From Diadophis punctatus similis (taxonomy: Eukaryota; Chordata; Lepidosauria; Squamata; Dipsadidae), in the NCBI GenBank assembly GCA_023053685.1, contig JALIGW010000002.1, forward strand, positions 255,675,346-255,739,345: DNA of 64,000 nucleotides, in the 5' to 3' direction. The notes below the pieces were generated by a model that ran no database searches, was not told the origin of the DNA, and saw only the letters and a program-made list of their open reading frames with translations. Below, piece after piece: positions 37,677-51,149 of this stretch. Every line of letters begins with the position of its first letter. The stretch's first letter is position 1. Position numbers and translations under genes: made by a program.

Positions 37677-38641
37677 TGGGGTGAAATCGCGGGTGTGGGA
37701 GCCGCTTTGGAGGGATGGAAAGAGACACACACACACTGCCAAGGCTTAAAGGAAAACAGACACGGGAAAAGTGAAAGGTTTCCCAGGAAGTAAAATTGGC
37801 ATTCCCTTGTCAAGGGTGGGGGCACGGGGGGAGGTGACTGAGACACCCCCCCCAGGGGAGACGTTGGGGAAAAGGCTGCACGGCGAGGGAGGCAGGAGCT
37901 TGCGAGACTCCCCCCCTTTCCTCTTGGCCACGCCCCTCCCAGTACAATTCCCTCAGACGGAGAAGCGGGAAAAGTGGAGCCGAGAGGGGTGGGAGGAGCC
38001 TATTCTGGCGGGAAGAACTGAGACAGACTGACTGCCAGATCCGGCTCTGAGGGAAGCTCCCCCATTTGGTGATCTTTGGGAGGGATTCCTCAGGGAGGGA
38101 TTCGACTCCTTTCTCTGGGTCAGGCACCGAATTGGGCCTCTTTCTGGTCTCCTCTTCTCCCTCCGCCCCCAATGTCCCCCTCAACAGCCCCTTTCCGTCT
38201 TCTCTGATGGGAGCCCCCCCCCTCCGGGACCCTTTGAAGTCACTGAGGCGAATCAATCGGATGATCCCCAGGTCCCCACACTGGATTCCCTTCAAGTCCT
38301 CGGGCTCCACTCGCCCCCCAAAGACCCTTCAGAATAATGATGGTGTTTCTGTCAGGGCTTCATTTTCAAAGGGGAAAGAGTGGAATCGCTGGCTGGACAA
38401 TAAGGAATATATTGGATGGACTTATTCCATTAATGCAATATTTAATGGTTTTAAATAGGAAGGGAAATGTAGATGCTGCCTGGACCGCCCCACTCTGACT
38501 CAAAGTGCAAATCCTTAAAAGCCAAAAATACCTTCCAAGTTGTACAAAGAGGTAAAAGTCTGGAATTTTCTGGTTCCCCTTTCAGTCCTGCGGTGTAAAG
38601 GAAGAGAAAGTTGGCCAGAGCACTTTCAATGATGCATGGAT
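37677..38641. other. Duplicated flank without the MHC exon 1
   Basis: From 37860 on it aligns with 1800-2560. The segment carrying X/Y boxes and exon 1 (1330-1730 in the left-edge copy) is absent. No gene is recognised. Confidence 0.5.
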
Positions 38642-38871
38642 TATAGCAATAGCACTTAGACTTACATACCGCTTCATAGTGCTTTACAGCCCTCTCTAAG
38701 CGGTTTACAGAGTTCAGCATATTGCCCCCAACAATCTGGGTCCTCATTTTACCCACTTCGGAAGGATGGAAGGCTGAGTCAACCTTGAGCCTGGTGAGAT
38801 TTGAACTGCTGAACTAGCAATCAGCTGAAGGTCGCAGTGCTGCTTTTAACCATTGCGCCACCTCGGCTCCT
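38642..38871 (-). mobile_element. tRNA-derived SINE (reverse)
   Basis: AGCAATAGCACTTAGACTTA at left and CCACCTCGGCTCC at right; full-length reverse copy. Confidence 0.85.
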
Positions 38872-39944
38872 AAATGTCCACAGATGTCCACAGATGTAAA
38901 ATTACGCAAGTAGGAAGTTCTGCTCAAATTTGATATGTTTACAAGGAGTGTAATGGTCTTCCCACATTAAAATAGGCTCTAGTTTCATGGCTTTGTTGCT
39001 GCCTTTATAGGTGGATCCTGCGTTGGGAATACTTTCCTCATGTTCCATGGATGTATGTGCATCATCTGCTGTGTGAAACTGAATCATATCTGCACTCATT
39101 CCACCTTCTACCATTTTGTAACATTTTATTACACTCTTCTCCCCCCATGAAAATCTGCGTATTCATGATTTCTTCAATTAATTTTCTTCAGTGCATATTA
39201 AGTAGGAAACATTTACATTGCACAACAATTATTGTTCTCAATAATTTATTATATTAACCTTGCAAACCAATGTAATTAATAACAAAGATATACTAAGACT
39301 TATTTAAAAAGCTATGCTAAGATAAAAAGCACAAAGTCACAATCATACTAGAAAAAGGAGTTGTTCCTAACTTGCAATGCCATGGCCCCTTAAAATTTCA
39401 AATTAGATTGACCTTTCTAATCACCTTGATATCACAAAATCAAAGTGGCAATAAAGTGATATTTTAAAACCTTGACCCAATAGAAAATATGGTTCTGGTT
39501 ATTTACATGGAGAAATGAGTAACTGAATAATTTAAATCAAGTAATTTTAGTCCCCCCCTTTTAAAAAAAGGCATTGCTCATAGGTACAATGTTAGATCAA
39601 TAAAACCATTTTTAAAGTAAAGAGGCATCAGCTGTGATCATAAACTGACGGTTATATTTCTCCTTTCAGCTAGGTTAATGCAAGTTTGCACCAGACAAAT
39701 ACAAGTCTAAGCAAGCATGTACATACAAATATTCAGGGGAAAAAATCACTTCTAAATGAAACCTATGCACATATATGAAAAAAGAATCAACAGCTTATGT
39801 ACCTTGCTACATGTTTAAAGGTCAGTAGCGTGAACACAATTACATCATCTCTCCACAAAGCATGGAGCCTGATCAGACTTACTTAAGAAGTTGCTTCTTG
39901 CTTAGATAAAGCAGCTTGACCAGACAGGTTTTGACAGATTTTGA
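38872..39944. other. AT-rich intergenic DNA, no gene seen
   Basis: Downstream of ZNF C. No coding frame, RNA gene or known repeat could be supported. Confidence 0.4.
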
Positions 39945-40296
39945 CATATAACAAATGCGACAATTTACATTATAAAGACCACACTTGGATTATTGCATCC
40001 AGTTTTGGTCACCATGATATAAAAAAGATGTGGAGACTCTGGAAAGAGTGAAGAGAAGAGCAACAAAGATGACTAAGGCTAAAACACATGAACACTTGCA
40101 GGAATTAGATATGTCTAGTTTACTGAAATGAAGGACTAAGGTGATATAATAACAGTGTTCCAATATCTGCCACAAAGAACGGAGCATAAAATAATAGGGT
40201 TGAAAGGGACCTTGGAAGTCTAGTCCAGGGTCAACCCATTCTCCAGAGCACCTGAAGTCAGGACAAGAAGCAATGGATGGAAACTAATCGACGAGA

Positions 40297-40534
40297 AATA
40301 GCAATAGCAATAGCACTTAGACTTATATACCGCTTCATAGTGCTTTACAGCCCTCTCTAAGCGGTTTACAGAGTTCAGCATATTGCCCCCAACAACCTGG
40401 GTCCTCATTTTACCCACCTCAGAAGGATGGAAGGCTGAGTCAACCTTGAGCCGGTGAGATTTGAACTGCTGAACTAGCAGTCAGCTGGAATAGGTTGCAG
40501 TGCTGCTTTTAACCACTGCGCCACCTCGGCTCCT
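40297..40534 (-). mobile_element. tRNA-derived SINE (reverse)
   Basis: Full reverse copy inside the CR1 segment, with the AGCAATAGCAATAGC tail at the left. Confidence 0.85.
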
Positions 40535-40565
40535 AGAAAACCAATCTAGAACTACGAAATTTCCT

Positions 40566-41830
40566 ATGGGAAGGGAAGAACAAGATTCATGCATATTTTC
40601 AGAGACATTTAGTGAGGGACGCCCTGTTAGCAGTCTGGGAGAAGATAAAAAAGAACCACTATAGGAAAGTTCCAATTTGGGTGTCAACGATGGAGGCTAT
40701 GATATACCCAAATGCCCTAGACCTGAGTAAGATGGTGAGATATACGGAACTATTAGATGAACAAGGAGTATTAAAATCAGAACAGACATTGAAAAATCAA
40801 GGAATAAAGATTGATTGGTGGCCCTACTTGCAAATCAAAACGATATAAAAAAGATGTAGAACAATTTGGTATTTACAGAAAGCAATTGGAATTAAGACAA
40901 AATATTGTTAGGAATGGGGGAAACGATTACAAAAGCATATAATATATTTCTAAGATTTAAAATTCTTTTAAGAAGAAACTGAAAGAAAATGATTAGCTGG
41001 GCTAGAAATTTTGGGTATACCATAGAATTAGACCTTTTGGAGAAATTATGGGAAAAGAACTATAAGCTAACAAAATCAGTAGCGTACAAAGAGAATCTCT
41101 ACAAAATGTTTTACCGTTGGCATCTACCACCAGCGAGATTGGCCATAATGTATCCAAATTCTTCAGCACAATGTTGGAGATGTGGATATAAGCAGGGTAC
41201 CTATTATCATACGTGGTGGACCTGTCCAAAATTAAAAAAGTATTGATGCAAAATAAAAAACTGGACGGAAAAAATAACAGGACAAAAAGTACAATTTAAA
41301 CCGGAATTATTCCTTCTTGGTATCCTAGAGGTGAAAATGGATAAGGAAATTCAATATATAATAATGCACATACTGACAGCTGCTAGAATTATCTTAGTAC
41401 AACACTGAAAACAGGCCGACTGCCCCTCAGATGTAAAAATTATTAGTAAAATATTGGAATGTGCCGAAATGGACAAATTGACAATGGAGCTAAACGAAAG
41501 GGATGAATCAGAATACTACAAAGTTTGGAGTAGATGGTATATCTGGTTAGAAAATAGAAATAAAAATTAGATACTTACATGAATATCTATACGTATGTAA
41601 GAGAATGTAAAAAAGGGATGTATGCATAAATAGTAATAATGTAAATAATGATGTAACAATAGAGTAGAATATATTTAAAAATTAGAATTTAGATAAGTAA
41701 CTGTTATTAGTGATACCGGTACGAACTCGCTGTAGTGAGTAAAATTGTTTGTGTGTTTTATGGGGTTTTTTTTGTGAGTTTTGTATTGTTTTTAATCTTG
41801 CAAATGTTTAATAAAAATTATTTTTAAAAA
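40566..41830 (+). mobile_element. 5'-truncated L1 with 18-bp target duplication
   Basis: ORF2 C-terminal frames (IELDLLEKLWEKNYKLTKS, QCWRCGYKQGTYYHTWWTC) and an A-rich end are flanked by AGAACTACGAAATTTCCT at 40548-40565 and 41831-41848, an exact duplication. This shows target-primed insertion. Confidence 0.92.
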
Positions 41831-42065
41831 AGAACTACGAAATTTCCTGACAATTTGCCTCCAGAAGTTGTGGGTGCTCCAACATTGGAAGTTTTTAAGG
41901 AAACAATGAACATCCATTTGTCTGAAACGGTATTGGGTTCCCTGCTTGAGCAGGGATAGAAGATCCCTTCCAAGAAGATGTTGGATAACCATTTGTCTGA
42001 AGTAGTGTAGGGTTTCTTGCCTAGGCAGGGGGTTGGACTAGAAGACCTCCAAGGTCCCTTCCAAC

Positions 42066-42067
42066 TC

Positions 42068-42148
<81 letters not shown>

Positions 42149-42150
42149 TC
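42066..42150. repeat. (TTG)n(TTA)n microsatellite
   Basis: Thirteen or so TTG units pass into about 15 ATT units at the end of the CR1 tail. It probably grew from the element's own tail. Confidence 0.9.
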
Positions 42151-42482
42151 TATTATTGTTAATTTAATAATATATTCTCATGAGCCAAATCTGACTGTGG
42201 TAAAATTGTATTAAGATGGTATTAAGAAATCGATCTTGGAAGTTCTTTCCAAAATCCATACTTTTATTCAGTTTCTCCTATGGCAGGCGATTCTCCAATA
42301 AAAAGAAGGACTTTACTTCAGGTGTCTTCCACAAAATCCTTGTATCAGTCCTTTTATGGGAATTAACTTGATTTCTTCATATGAAGGTTTTTCCACACAC
42401 TATGTATGAATTCCCCCCTCTGGCTTTTTTCATAAGTAAGAGTCCTGTTTTCACAAAACCCTTTTCTGCTTCCAATGCATTT

Positions 42483-44596
42483 CTACCGTTTTTCTCCTGT
42501 ATGTACTCTTTTATGGGAATTTAGATGACTTTTCAACCGGAAGTACTTACCACACTCTGTGCAATGATAGAGTTTCTCCCCTGTGTGGATACTAATGTGT
42601 TTAGTAAGAGAACCTCTCGTAACAAAACTCTTTCCACATTCATTGCATATATAGGGCTTCAACCCTGAATGGATCCTTTTATGACAAGTCAGGTGACTGT
42701 TGTGACTGAAACTCTTCCCACATTCCATACATTTATATGGTTTCTCTCCTGTGTGGATCCTCTTATGGGAAGTAAGGGAATCGCGATGACTAAAGCTCTT
42801 TCCGCATTCCAGGCATCTGTAGGGTTTCTCTCCTGTGTGAATCCTTCTATGAGAAGTCAGGTGGCCATACCAATTGAAGGTCTTACCACAGTCCATGCAT
42901 TTATAAGGTTTTTCCCCTGAATGGATCCTTTTATGGTAAGCAAGGACGCTGCTTTTGCTGAAGCTCTTCCCACACTCCAGGCACTGATAGGGTTTTTCTC
43001 CTGTATGGAGCCTTTTATGATAATTAAAAGAACTGTTTATACTGAAGCTTTTTCCACATTCAGTACACTTAAAGGGTTTCTCTCCTGTATGGATCCTTTT
43101 GTGGGCAGCAAGATCACTGCTTCGGATGAAGCTCTTCCCACATTCTGTGCATTTATAGGGTTTTTCTCCCATATGGATCCTTTTATGGTATCTAAGAGAA
43201 CTGTTCATACTGAAGCTTTTTCCGCACTCAACACACTTAAAGGGTTTCTCTCCCGAGTGGATCCTTTTATGAGAGGTAAGGGAACTGTTCATACTGAAGC
43301 TTTTCCCGCAATCCGTACATTTATAGGGTTTTTCCCCGGTGTGCATTCTTTTATGGGAGGTCAGGTGATTGCTGTTGCTGAAACTCTTTCCGCATACTGT
43401 GCATATATAGGGTTTCTCTCCTGTGTGGACCCTTTTATGGGAAGTAAGCTGACTGCTGTGGCTGAACCTCTTCCCACACTCTAAGCACTGATAGGGTTTC
43501 TCTCCTGTATGGACCCTTTGATGAGAAGTAAGGGAACTTTTCATACTAAAGCTTTTCCCACAGTCTATGCATTGGTAGGGTTTTTCTCCCGTATGAATTC
43601 TTTGATGAGAAGTAAGGGAACTTTTCATACTAAAGCTTCTTCCACACTCCAGGCATTGAAAGGGTTTCTCTCCAGTATGAACCCTTGTATGTGAAGTAAG
43701 AGAACTGTTCATGCTGAAACTCTTTCCGCACTCTAAGCATTCATAAGGTTTCTCTCCAGTGTGTGTTCTTTTATGAGAAGTAAGAGAACTGTTCATACTG
43801 AAGCTTTTCCCACACTGCAGGCATTTATATGGTTTCTCCCCTGTGTGTATCCTTTTGTGAGAAGTCAGGTGGCCATGCCAATTAAACGTCTTTCCACAGT
43901 CTGTGCATTTATACGGCTTTTCCCCTGTATGGGTCCTTCGATGAGAGGTCAGATGATCTCTGTTCCCGAAGCTTTTCCCACACTCCAGACATTGATAAGG
44001 TTTCTCTCCCGTATGAATCCTTTGATGAGAAGTAAGGGAACCTTTCATACTGAAGCCTTTTCCGCAGTCTGTGCATTTATAAGGTTTTTCTCCTGTGTGG
44101 ATCCTTTTATGGATGGTCAAGTAACTGCTGCTGCTGAAGCTCTTTCCACACTCCGTGCATTTATACTGTTTTTCTCCCATATGGGTCTTTTTATGATAAG
44201 TAAGGGAACTAATCAAACTGGAACTGTTTCTCCCATCCTCACATTTATAGGAATTCTCCTTCATATGGATCATTTTATGGGGAATAATGTTGCTATTGTT
44301 GCTATCACTCTTTTTAATTTCATAGTCATTACTAATCATGGATTTTTCTTTGAACATTTCCTCACTCCCTTGAGTGTTGCGCATATTGCTTTCCTTGAAA
44401 ATGCACTGGGTCAGAAAGTGATCCGTGTCTGCACGCTGAAGAGTGAATATTTCATTGCCATTGTAAGTTTGGTTTTTTTCATGTTTCCTCATTCCCAACT
44501 TATCTGCGGATGTTTCTTCTGGGATTTCAATTTTTATTATTTGCAATGGCACCAGATTTGGCTCTTGGTAATTCTCATTCTTCTGCTCATCAACTG
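42483..44596 (-). CDS. ZNF C terminal exon: SCAN-KRAB C2H2 zinc-finger protein
   Basis: Last of five coding exons (51509-51922, 50097-50226, 48288-48370, 46572-46698, this one), all in phase, giving 955 codons. The exon starts at 44596 after a poly-C acceptor, phase 1. A linker (to about residue 395) with one decayed finger precedes 20 canonical C2H2 fingers with TGEKP linkers that reach the C-terminus. The predicted product is a nuclear DNA-binding regulator: SCAN for pairing with other SCAN proteins, KRAB for repression. Its finger residues differ clearly from ZNF A and B, so it is an older branch. It is the only complete SCAN-containing member and sits head to head with the intact MHC gene. 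Confidence 0.92.
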
Positions 44597-44724
44597 CTGG
44601 GGGGGGGGAGGGGTGAAAGAAAATCAGAAATGTCAGATGTCCAATGACAGAATATACATATCATTGCAAAATACGTTGTGAACTCTCAAGTTTCCTATTG
44701 CCACTATGTATTCAAAATAGACAG

Positions 44725-45483
44725 TGATAGATATACATACACACACGTCACAGAAGTGAGTATACCCGCTCACATTTTGTAAATATTTAAGTATATCTTT
44801 TCATGTGACAACACTGAAGAAATGACACTTGGCTACAATGTAAAGTCGTGAGTATACAGCTTGTATAACAGTGTAAATGTGCTGTCCTCTCAAAATAATG
44901 CAACACACAGCCATTAATGTCTAAACTGCTGGCAACAAAAGTGAGTACACCCCTAAGAATGTATGGTTTTGCAAGTTTTTTTAAAAATTCTTTTAAATTA
45001 TTAAATTTTTGTATTGTTTAGTTGTTCTTAAAATGTTGTACGCCACCCTGAGTTCCCAGGGAGTAGGGCGGCATATAAGAACTCTAAAATAAATAAATAA
45101 ATAAATAAATAAGTGATAATGTCCAAATGGGGCCCAAAGTGTCAATATTTTGTGTGGCCACCATTATTTTCCAGCACTGCCTTAACCCTCTTGGGTATAG
45201 AGTTCACCAGAGCTTCACAGGATGCCACTGGAGTCCTCTTCCACTCCTCCATGACGACATCACGGAGCTGGTGGATGTTAGAGACCTTGCGCACCTCCAC
45301 CTTCTGTTTCAGAATGTCCCACAGATGCTCAATAGGGTTTAGGTCTGGAGACAGGCTTGGCCAGTCCATCACCTTTACCCTCAGCTTCTTTAGCAAGGAA
45401 GTGGTCATTTTGGAGGTGTATTTGAGGTCGTTATCATGTTGGAATACTGGCCTGCGGCCCAGTCTCTGAAGGGAGGGGATCAT
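44725..45483 (-). mobile_element. Tc1/mariner transposon fragment
   Basis: The reverse strand encodes the end of a Tc1 transposase: [18 protein letters not shown], then SPDLNPIEHLWDILK with the last acidic residue of the DDE triad. The terminal repeat at 44745-44780 has GTGAGTATACCC, and AGTGAGTACACCCC recurs at 44940. A LINE tail sits inside at 44976-45112. The N-terminal half is lost at the AT repeat. Confidence 0.85.
44976..45112 (+). mobile_element. CR1/L2-type LINE tail inside Tc1
   Basis: GCCACCCTGAGTTCCCAGGG..GGGCGGCATATAAGA and (AAAT)n. Confidence 0.65.
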
Positions 45484-45499
45484 GCTCTGCTTCAGTATG

Positions 45500-46310
<811 letters not shown>

Positions 46311-46536
46311 TATTTGTGTGTGTGTGTGTATGTGTAGATATATACTTGCTCAAGAGCAGGCAACAGAATTTCATTTTTAATGTGGGCCAGTGGGCTCACA
46401 GTAAAATATGACAATAAAAGTTAACTTAAATCATAAAATAATAGTAGGAGAAAATATGGTGATAAAGCAAGTGAAATAAGAAAAAACATTTATACAGATC
46501 TCCCAAGGTGTAAATAAGCTGTCTAATGACTCCTTA

Positions 46537-46698
<162 letters not shown>

Positions 46699-47583
46699 CT
46701 AAAGAAGGAAGTATCCCTGTGAGCAGACTCAGGAAGAATTTGCAAGATTTCCTTTAATCTGCAAATCCTAAAAACACTGTGTTATGCTTATTTGAACATT
46801 TCCCTGGCTGGGCTCAAGATGTTATGTGATAAAACCAACCCTTGATCTTTCAGGGAAGTGGGGGCTGGAGGGAGTGTTATACAATACATCCTTTTCAACT
46901 GTGTGTAAGTAACTTACACTAAAAGGTGTAAGTTGTAACTTACATTAAAAATCCACAACATGGCTTCCGGTGGTGATCGTCCTAGCGGTGCGTGCTGTGG
47001 GAATGGGCTCCGGACTCACAGCATGAATTTCTGCAGTCGTGTGCCCGTTCGGGGCATCGCAGATCCCAAAGAGATCTGTCAATTTGTGGGGGATACTCTG
47101 GAGAGTGAGCGAGTGTGAAGCAGACACCTGTTCACTCAGGAGAACTCCCCGAAGCCATCTGGAGAAAACCTGCCTCGTTTGACAGGTCCAGAGCAAAGAC
47201 AGCCACACAGTAGGAAGCAGAAAAGGGACTTTTATAGCAAAGATAAGAACAAGCCAAATTGTTAAATCCTTCAGATACTTGGTGAGAATGACAAACAACC
47301 CATAAAGGGGTCCCCTAACCTCTTTAACTCTTTCCTAGACAAAAAGCTGGGAAGAGGCCAATCTGAAATGACCTCTGTAACGCATCCCAAACCAGCACTG
47401 GTAAAGGTTTTAAAAGCCAAGTTGGAGTCAGGGCTGTCTTTGTTCTTCATCCAATTATGGGGGTCTACTTAAAGCCTAGGGGAAAAAAACTATTAAATTT
47501 TGAAAAGAAGGAATAACAGTTTAGATCTTTTATTCCACATATTACAACTAAATAATTCAACAACTTTCCAAAACAGTCTAGAG
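46699..47583. other. ZNF C intron, possible L1 5' fragment
   Basis: 46960-47310 is GC-richer (AACATGGCTTCCGGTGG..) and resembles the untranslated 5' region of a reptile L1, but I could not confirm it. The rest is featureless. Confidence 0.35.
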
Positions 47584-48125
47584 CTGTGGTGGCGAACCTA
47601 TGGCACGCGTGCCACAGGTGGCACGCAGAGCCATAGTGGACGGCACGCGAGCGTTGCCCACCGGCAAACCGGAAGTGCGGAAAAACGCACTTTCGGTTTG
47701 CCAGTGAGCTGTTTTTTGCACTCCGGAGGGTTCAGGGAAGCTCCCTGAAGCTCCGGAATGCAAAAACACTACAAAACGGACAAACTGGAAATGCATTTTT
47801 CTGCACTTCCGGTTTGTCCGTTTTGTAGTTTTTTGCATTTCGGGGCTTTAGGGAGCTTCTCTGAACCCTCAGGAGTGCAAAAAACAGCTCTCCGGCAAAC
47901 CGGAAGTGCGTTTTTCTGCACTTCCAGTTTGCCCGTTTCGTCGTCCCAGGCTCCGGTAAGGCCTTTGCGCGGGTGTGTGTGTGTGCGCGCATGCGCAGGG
48001 GGCAGCATGGGGGGGTGTTGTGCGCATGCGTGGGGGGGAGGGAATGTGTGTAGGCATGCGAGCGCGCGCTAGCGCGCGCACCCCCCCTTTTTGGCACGCG
48101 AGCCTAAAAAGGTTCGCTACCACTG
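47584..48125. mobile_element. hAT-type foldback MITE, GTGGCGAACCTATGGCAC type (542 bp)
   Basis: CTGTGGTGGCGAACC and GGTTCGCTACCACTG ends with the perfect 8-bp duplication GTCTAGAG (47576-47583, 48126-48133). The interior has inverted AAACCGGAAGTGCG modules. A second member starts at 63778. Confidence 0.9.
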
Positions 48126-48287
48126 GTCTAGAGAGACAGACCAAGTGTGACTGATCTCTAATCTGAATCCTAATTTCCCTGTCCCACGTTGCTCAAGATC
48201 AGCAGTATCGTATGCTGAGACTTCAAATGACCCCAAAGCAATCTCCAACAGCTCCCCAATATTAGCCCCAAATCTTTTCCTTCCTAC

Positions 48288-48370
48288 CTGAGCTGGAAGT
48301 TCAGCTGTTGTTTTAGCTCCACCAGTAGAAAGAGAGGAACCAATGAACAACGGTGACTCCATTTTGTTCC
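48288..48370 (-). CDS. ZNF C exon 3 (SCAN-KRAB linker)
   Basis: 83 bp, acceptor TTTCCCAG, donor CAG|GTAGGA, phase 1 to 0. It encodes GNKMESPLFIGSSLSTGGA and AKTTAELPAQ-type residues. Its internal Met corresponds to the proposed start of ZNF A and B. Confidence 0.85.
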
Positions 48371-49056
48371 CTGGGAAAGACAGTTGGGATAAAAACAGGA
48401 AAGGGATTAACTCCCATTTTTCGAGATTGAAGGCAGGACTTAGTATTTCCTCTTGTCCCAGAGAGGAAACCTCTACCTCTCACTCCTGTGCTTTGCCTCA
48501 GTGGCCTTTCAAAGGCTCCACATTGAGAGTCAAGAATCAAAGAAGCCCACAGCCCCAATACACACTGGAGAACAAACCACAATTGGATTGCTCTCCTAAC
48601 CTTTTGGGAAGGAAGGAGACAAGGAAGTATACTCTTGGCGAACAAAGCATTCACTCAATCAACATTCATCCTCTCCCCATTGCCTGCACCCTGAAACCAT
48701 ACTTTTTTGGTATCCCAGAAAGACAAAACCATTCTGGCAACCATCCCACTGAAATTCTGTCACTCCAGGAACAGGCCTGTAAGGGCAGATGCTGTCGGGA
48801 GATGATCCAGAAAGGATCTGCAACAGAATTCACTCAAAATTATCTATCAAGAAAGGCCAAAGACTGATTGCTCCAATCCCCATCGGTGAGAACAAAGAAA
48901 AATATCTCAGGATGGAGGATCCAGAATGCAACGCAGGGCGCTCCCCAGCCGAGTCAGTCTTCTGCAAAGGGGGAATTATGGGAAGGTAGTCTATGAACTG
49001 AAGGAAAGGACTTCGTTCGTGAAATTGAAGCCTTCTAGCTTAAAGAGGGAGAGTTA

Positions 49057-49974
49057 CTGTATTTTTCGGAGTATAAGACGCACCTTTTTACCCACCAAAA
49101 GAGGGTGAAAACTTGGGTGTGTCTTATACACCGAATGTAGCCCCACCCAGCTACCCCCACCCTTTGGCCCCTGCCTCCCAGCAATTTACCTCCTTGCAGC
49201 AAACAGAACAGAGCCTGTTAAGCCAAGCAACTGATTATCAGCTTCCCGACCCTCAGCTGAGTGAAGCTGCAGGCCTGCCGGCCACGTACTAAACTGAAAG
49301 TGAAACTAACGCTGCAAGGAGGCAAATTGCTGGGAGACAGAGGCAGAATTTTATTTTCTTGTGCTAATTAGACTGCTGAAACTGGATGCAAGGAGGTAAG
49401 TCAATAACTATAAATGTCTGTAGAATGTTCAAATTATTAGACTTATTTTTTAAAGACTGCTTTATTATTGTTCTAGACAACTTAACAAAATGAAGAAGCT
49501 TTTTAAAATAAATGCTTGATCTGAAGAGGCCCAGTGCTTTTGTATCTTCTTTTAAATAGCAGAGAACAATGTATACTTCCAGAAAGCCACATCAATTTTA
49601 ACAGTATCTGTACAAGTATAGTCTGAAATGTAACTGTGTCCTGTTTTAGTATTAAGATAAGGCAGCTGAGTTAAACCCTGACTTAGTCACGTTTGGAGTA
49701 GATCTATTTAAATAATTGGGAGGAGTTAGTGTGACTACATTTAAGAAAACTTTCTGGCATTAATATACTGCCATAATGTACATTTCTCCAATTCTTTGCT
49801 ATTTCTATGGGTCAGGCACACATGCACAGAAATACACAGCAAACAGTGTATATCATCTTTGCTGTTTGCTGGGAGGCAAATTGCTGGGAGGCAGAATTTT
49901 CCCCCCTTGTTTTCCTCCCCCAAAACTAAGGTGCGTCTAATACTCCGGTGCGTCTTATACTCCGAAAAATGCGG
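49057..49974. mobile_element. TA-flanked DNA element, GTATTTTTCGGAG ends (918 bp)
   Basis: CTGTATTTTTCGGAG..CTCCGAAAAATGCGG ends flanked by TA. It is non-coding and is the least disrupted copy of the family at 28096 and 29652. It lies in the ZNF C intron. Confidence 0.85.
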
Positions 49975-50096
49975 TAAGTCTTTTTTGGTGGGTCATCTTC
50001 TAACAAGTCCAACAACTAGACATGAGAAGACACAGAGAATTAGGAACAGCTAGAAGCTCTCTGGAAAACCTCCAAACATGTAGAACGTTGCCTTAC

Positions 50097-50226
50097 CTAG
50101 TGAGACATCTTGACATTGATGTTTCTCCTTGGAGATCCCTCTGAAACACGACTTCTGAGTAGGGTTTGTGGGATCCACCTTTTCTTCAGGATAATTAGTC
50201 TCCACCTCCAGGAAGGACCTTAGAAC
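50097..50226 (-). CDS. ZNF C exon 2 (SCAN-KRAB linker, full length)
   Basis: 130 bp, acceptor ATTTCAG-type, donor TAG|GTAAGG, phase 0 to 1, open throughout (VLRSFLEVETNYPEEK..). It is the reference for the 13-base deletion seen in the three duplicates. The acceptor is not next to a perfect pyrimidine tract. Confidence 0.8.
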
Positions 50227-50249
50227 CTGAAATATTTGCGAAGAAGAAT

Positions 50250-50725
50250 TAAGCCCTATATGGCTCAGGACCAGTTTATCTGCGTGACCGTCTTCTACCG
50301 CATTCCTCCCAATGCCCAGTGAGATCGCACAGGGTTGGCCTTCTCCAGGTCCCGTCAGCTAGACAATGTCGGCTGGCGGGTCCACGGGGGAGGGCCTTCT
50401 CTGTAGCGGCTCCGACTCTTTGGAACCAACTACCTCCCGAGATCCGTACTACCCCCACCTTACTGGCCTTCCGGAAAGCGGTTAAGACCTGGCTTTTCCG
50501 GCAGGCCTGGGGCCAATGATCCTAAGATGTGGTCGTTTTAGATCGGCCCATGTATGCATGTGTGAGTGAACTTTTTTTAAAAAATATTGACAGTATTTTA
50601 ACATGTTTTTTTAAATTGCTTTTATTGATTATATGTTTCTATACCTGCTGTTAGCCGCCCAGAGTCCCCCGGGAGTTGGGCAGCATAGAAATTTTAATAA
50701 ATAAAATAAAATAAATAAATAAGAG
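50250..50725 (+). mobile_element. CR1/L2-type LINE 3' end
   Basis: Open frame for the ORF2 C-terminus (AFSVAAPTLWNQLPPEIRTT, LAFRKAVKTWLFRQAWG), then GCCGCCCAGAGTCCCCCGGG and (AAAT)n. Confidence 0.85.
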
Positions 50726-50810
50726 GGCAGGAGATAAAGAGGATCTGGATTTTCATTTTGTGCCCACAATGTCGCATGTCCTCAGTGTCCATCATTAAGA
50801 ATAAAATTTA

Positions 50811-51070
50811 GAGCTGAGGTGGCACAGCGGTTAGAGGCAGGTACTGCAGGCCACTTTAGCTGACAGTGATCCGCAGGTCAGCGGTTCAAATCTCATCGGC
50901 TCAAGGTTGACTCAGCCTTCCATCCTTCCGAGGTAGATAAAATGAGGACCCAGATTGTTGGGGGCAATATAAATATACATTGCTTACTGGTGTAAACCTC
51001 TTAGAGAGTGCTTGCACTGTGAGGCGGTATATAAATCTCACAAAATAAATAAAATTAATAAATAAATAAA
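50811..51070 (+). mobile_element. SINE, GCGGTTAGAGGCAGG subfamily
   Basis: Related to the common SINE but with GGCAGGTACTGCAGGCCAC, a TACATTGCTTACTGGTGTAAA middle and a (AAAT)n tail. The other member is at 54432-54684. Confidence 0.8.
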
Positions 51071-51149
51071 AGAGGATAGTGGAAGAATTGCTCCAAATGT
51101 GTCCTCTGGAAGAAGACAAGAACAATTTCTTTAATTATGTTCTCTAAAT

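Larger units (their letters stand above)
39945..42065 (+). mobile_element. CR1-type LINE 3' region, host of SINE and L1 insertions
   Basis: GACTATAAGACCACACTTGG-type and GGGTTGAAAGGGACCTTGG, then GGTTGGACTAGAAGACCTCC and AGGTCCCTTCCAACTCT near the end, are typical of CR1 3' ends. A reverse SINE (40297-40534) and an L1 (40566-41830) split it. Confidence 0.7.

Noticed and set aside
42483..44552. Regular 84-base direct repeats, reminiscent of an array such as CRISPR
   Set aside because: They encode C2H2 fingers in frame inside a spliced vertebrate gene.
43761..44681. 306-codon + strand frame opposite ZNF C, and similar frames at 6058, 23377 and 42921
   Set aside because: They are antisense images of the 84-base finger repeat, with periodic residues and no independent domain.
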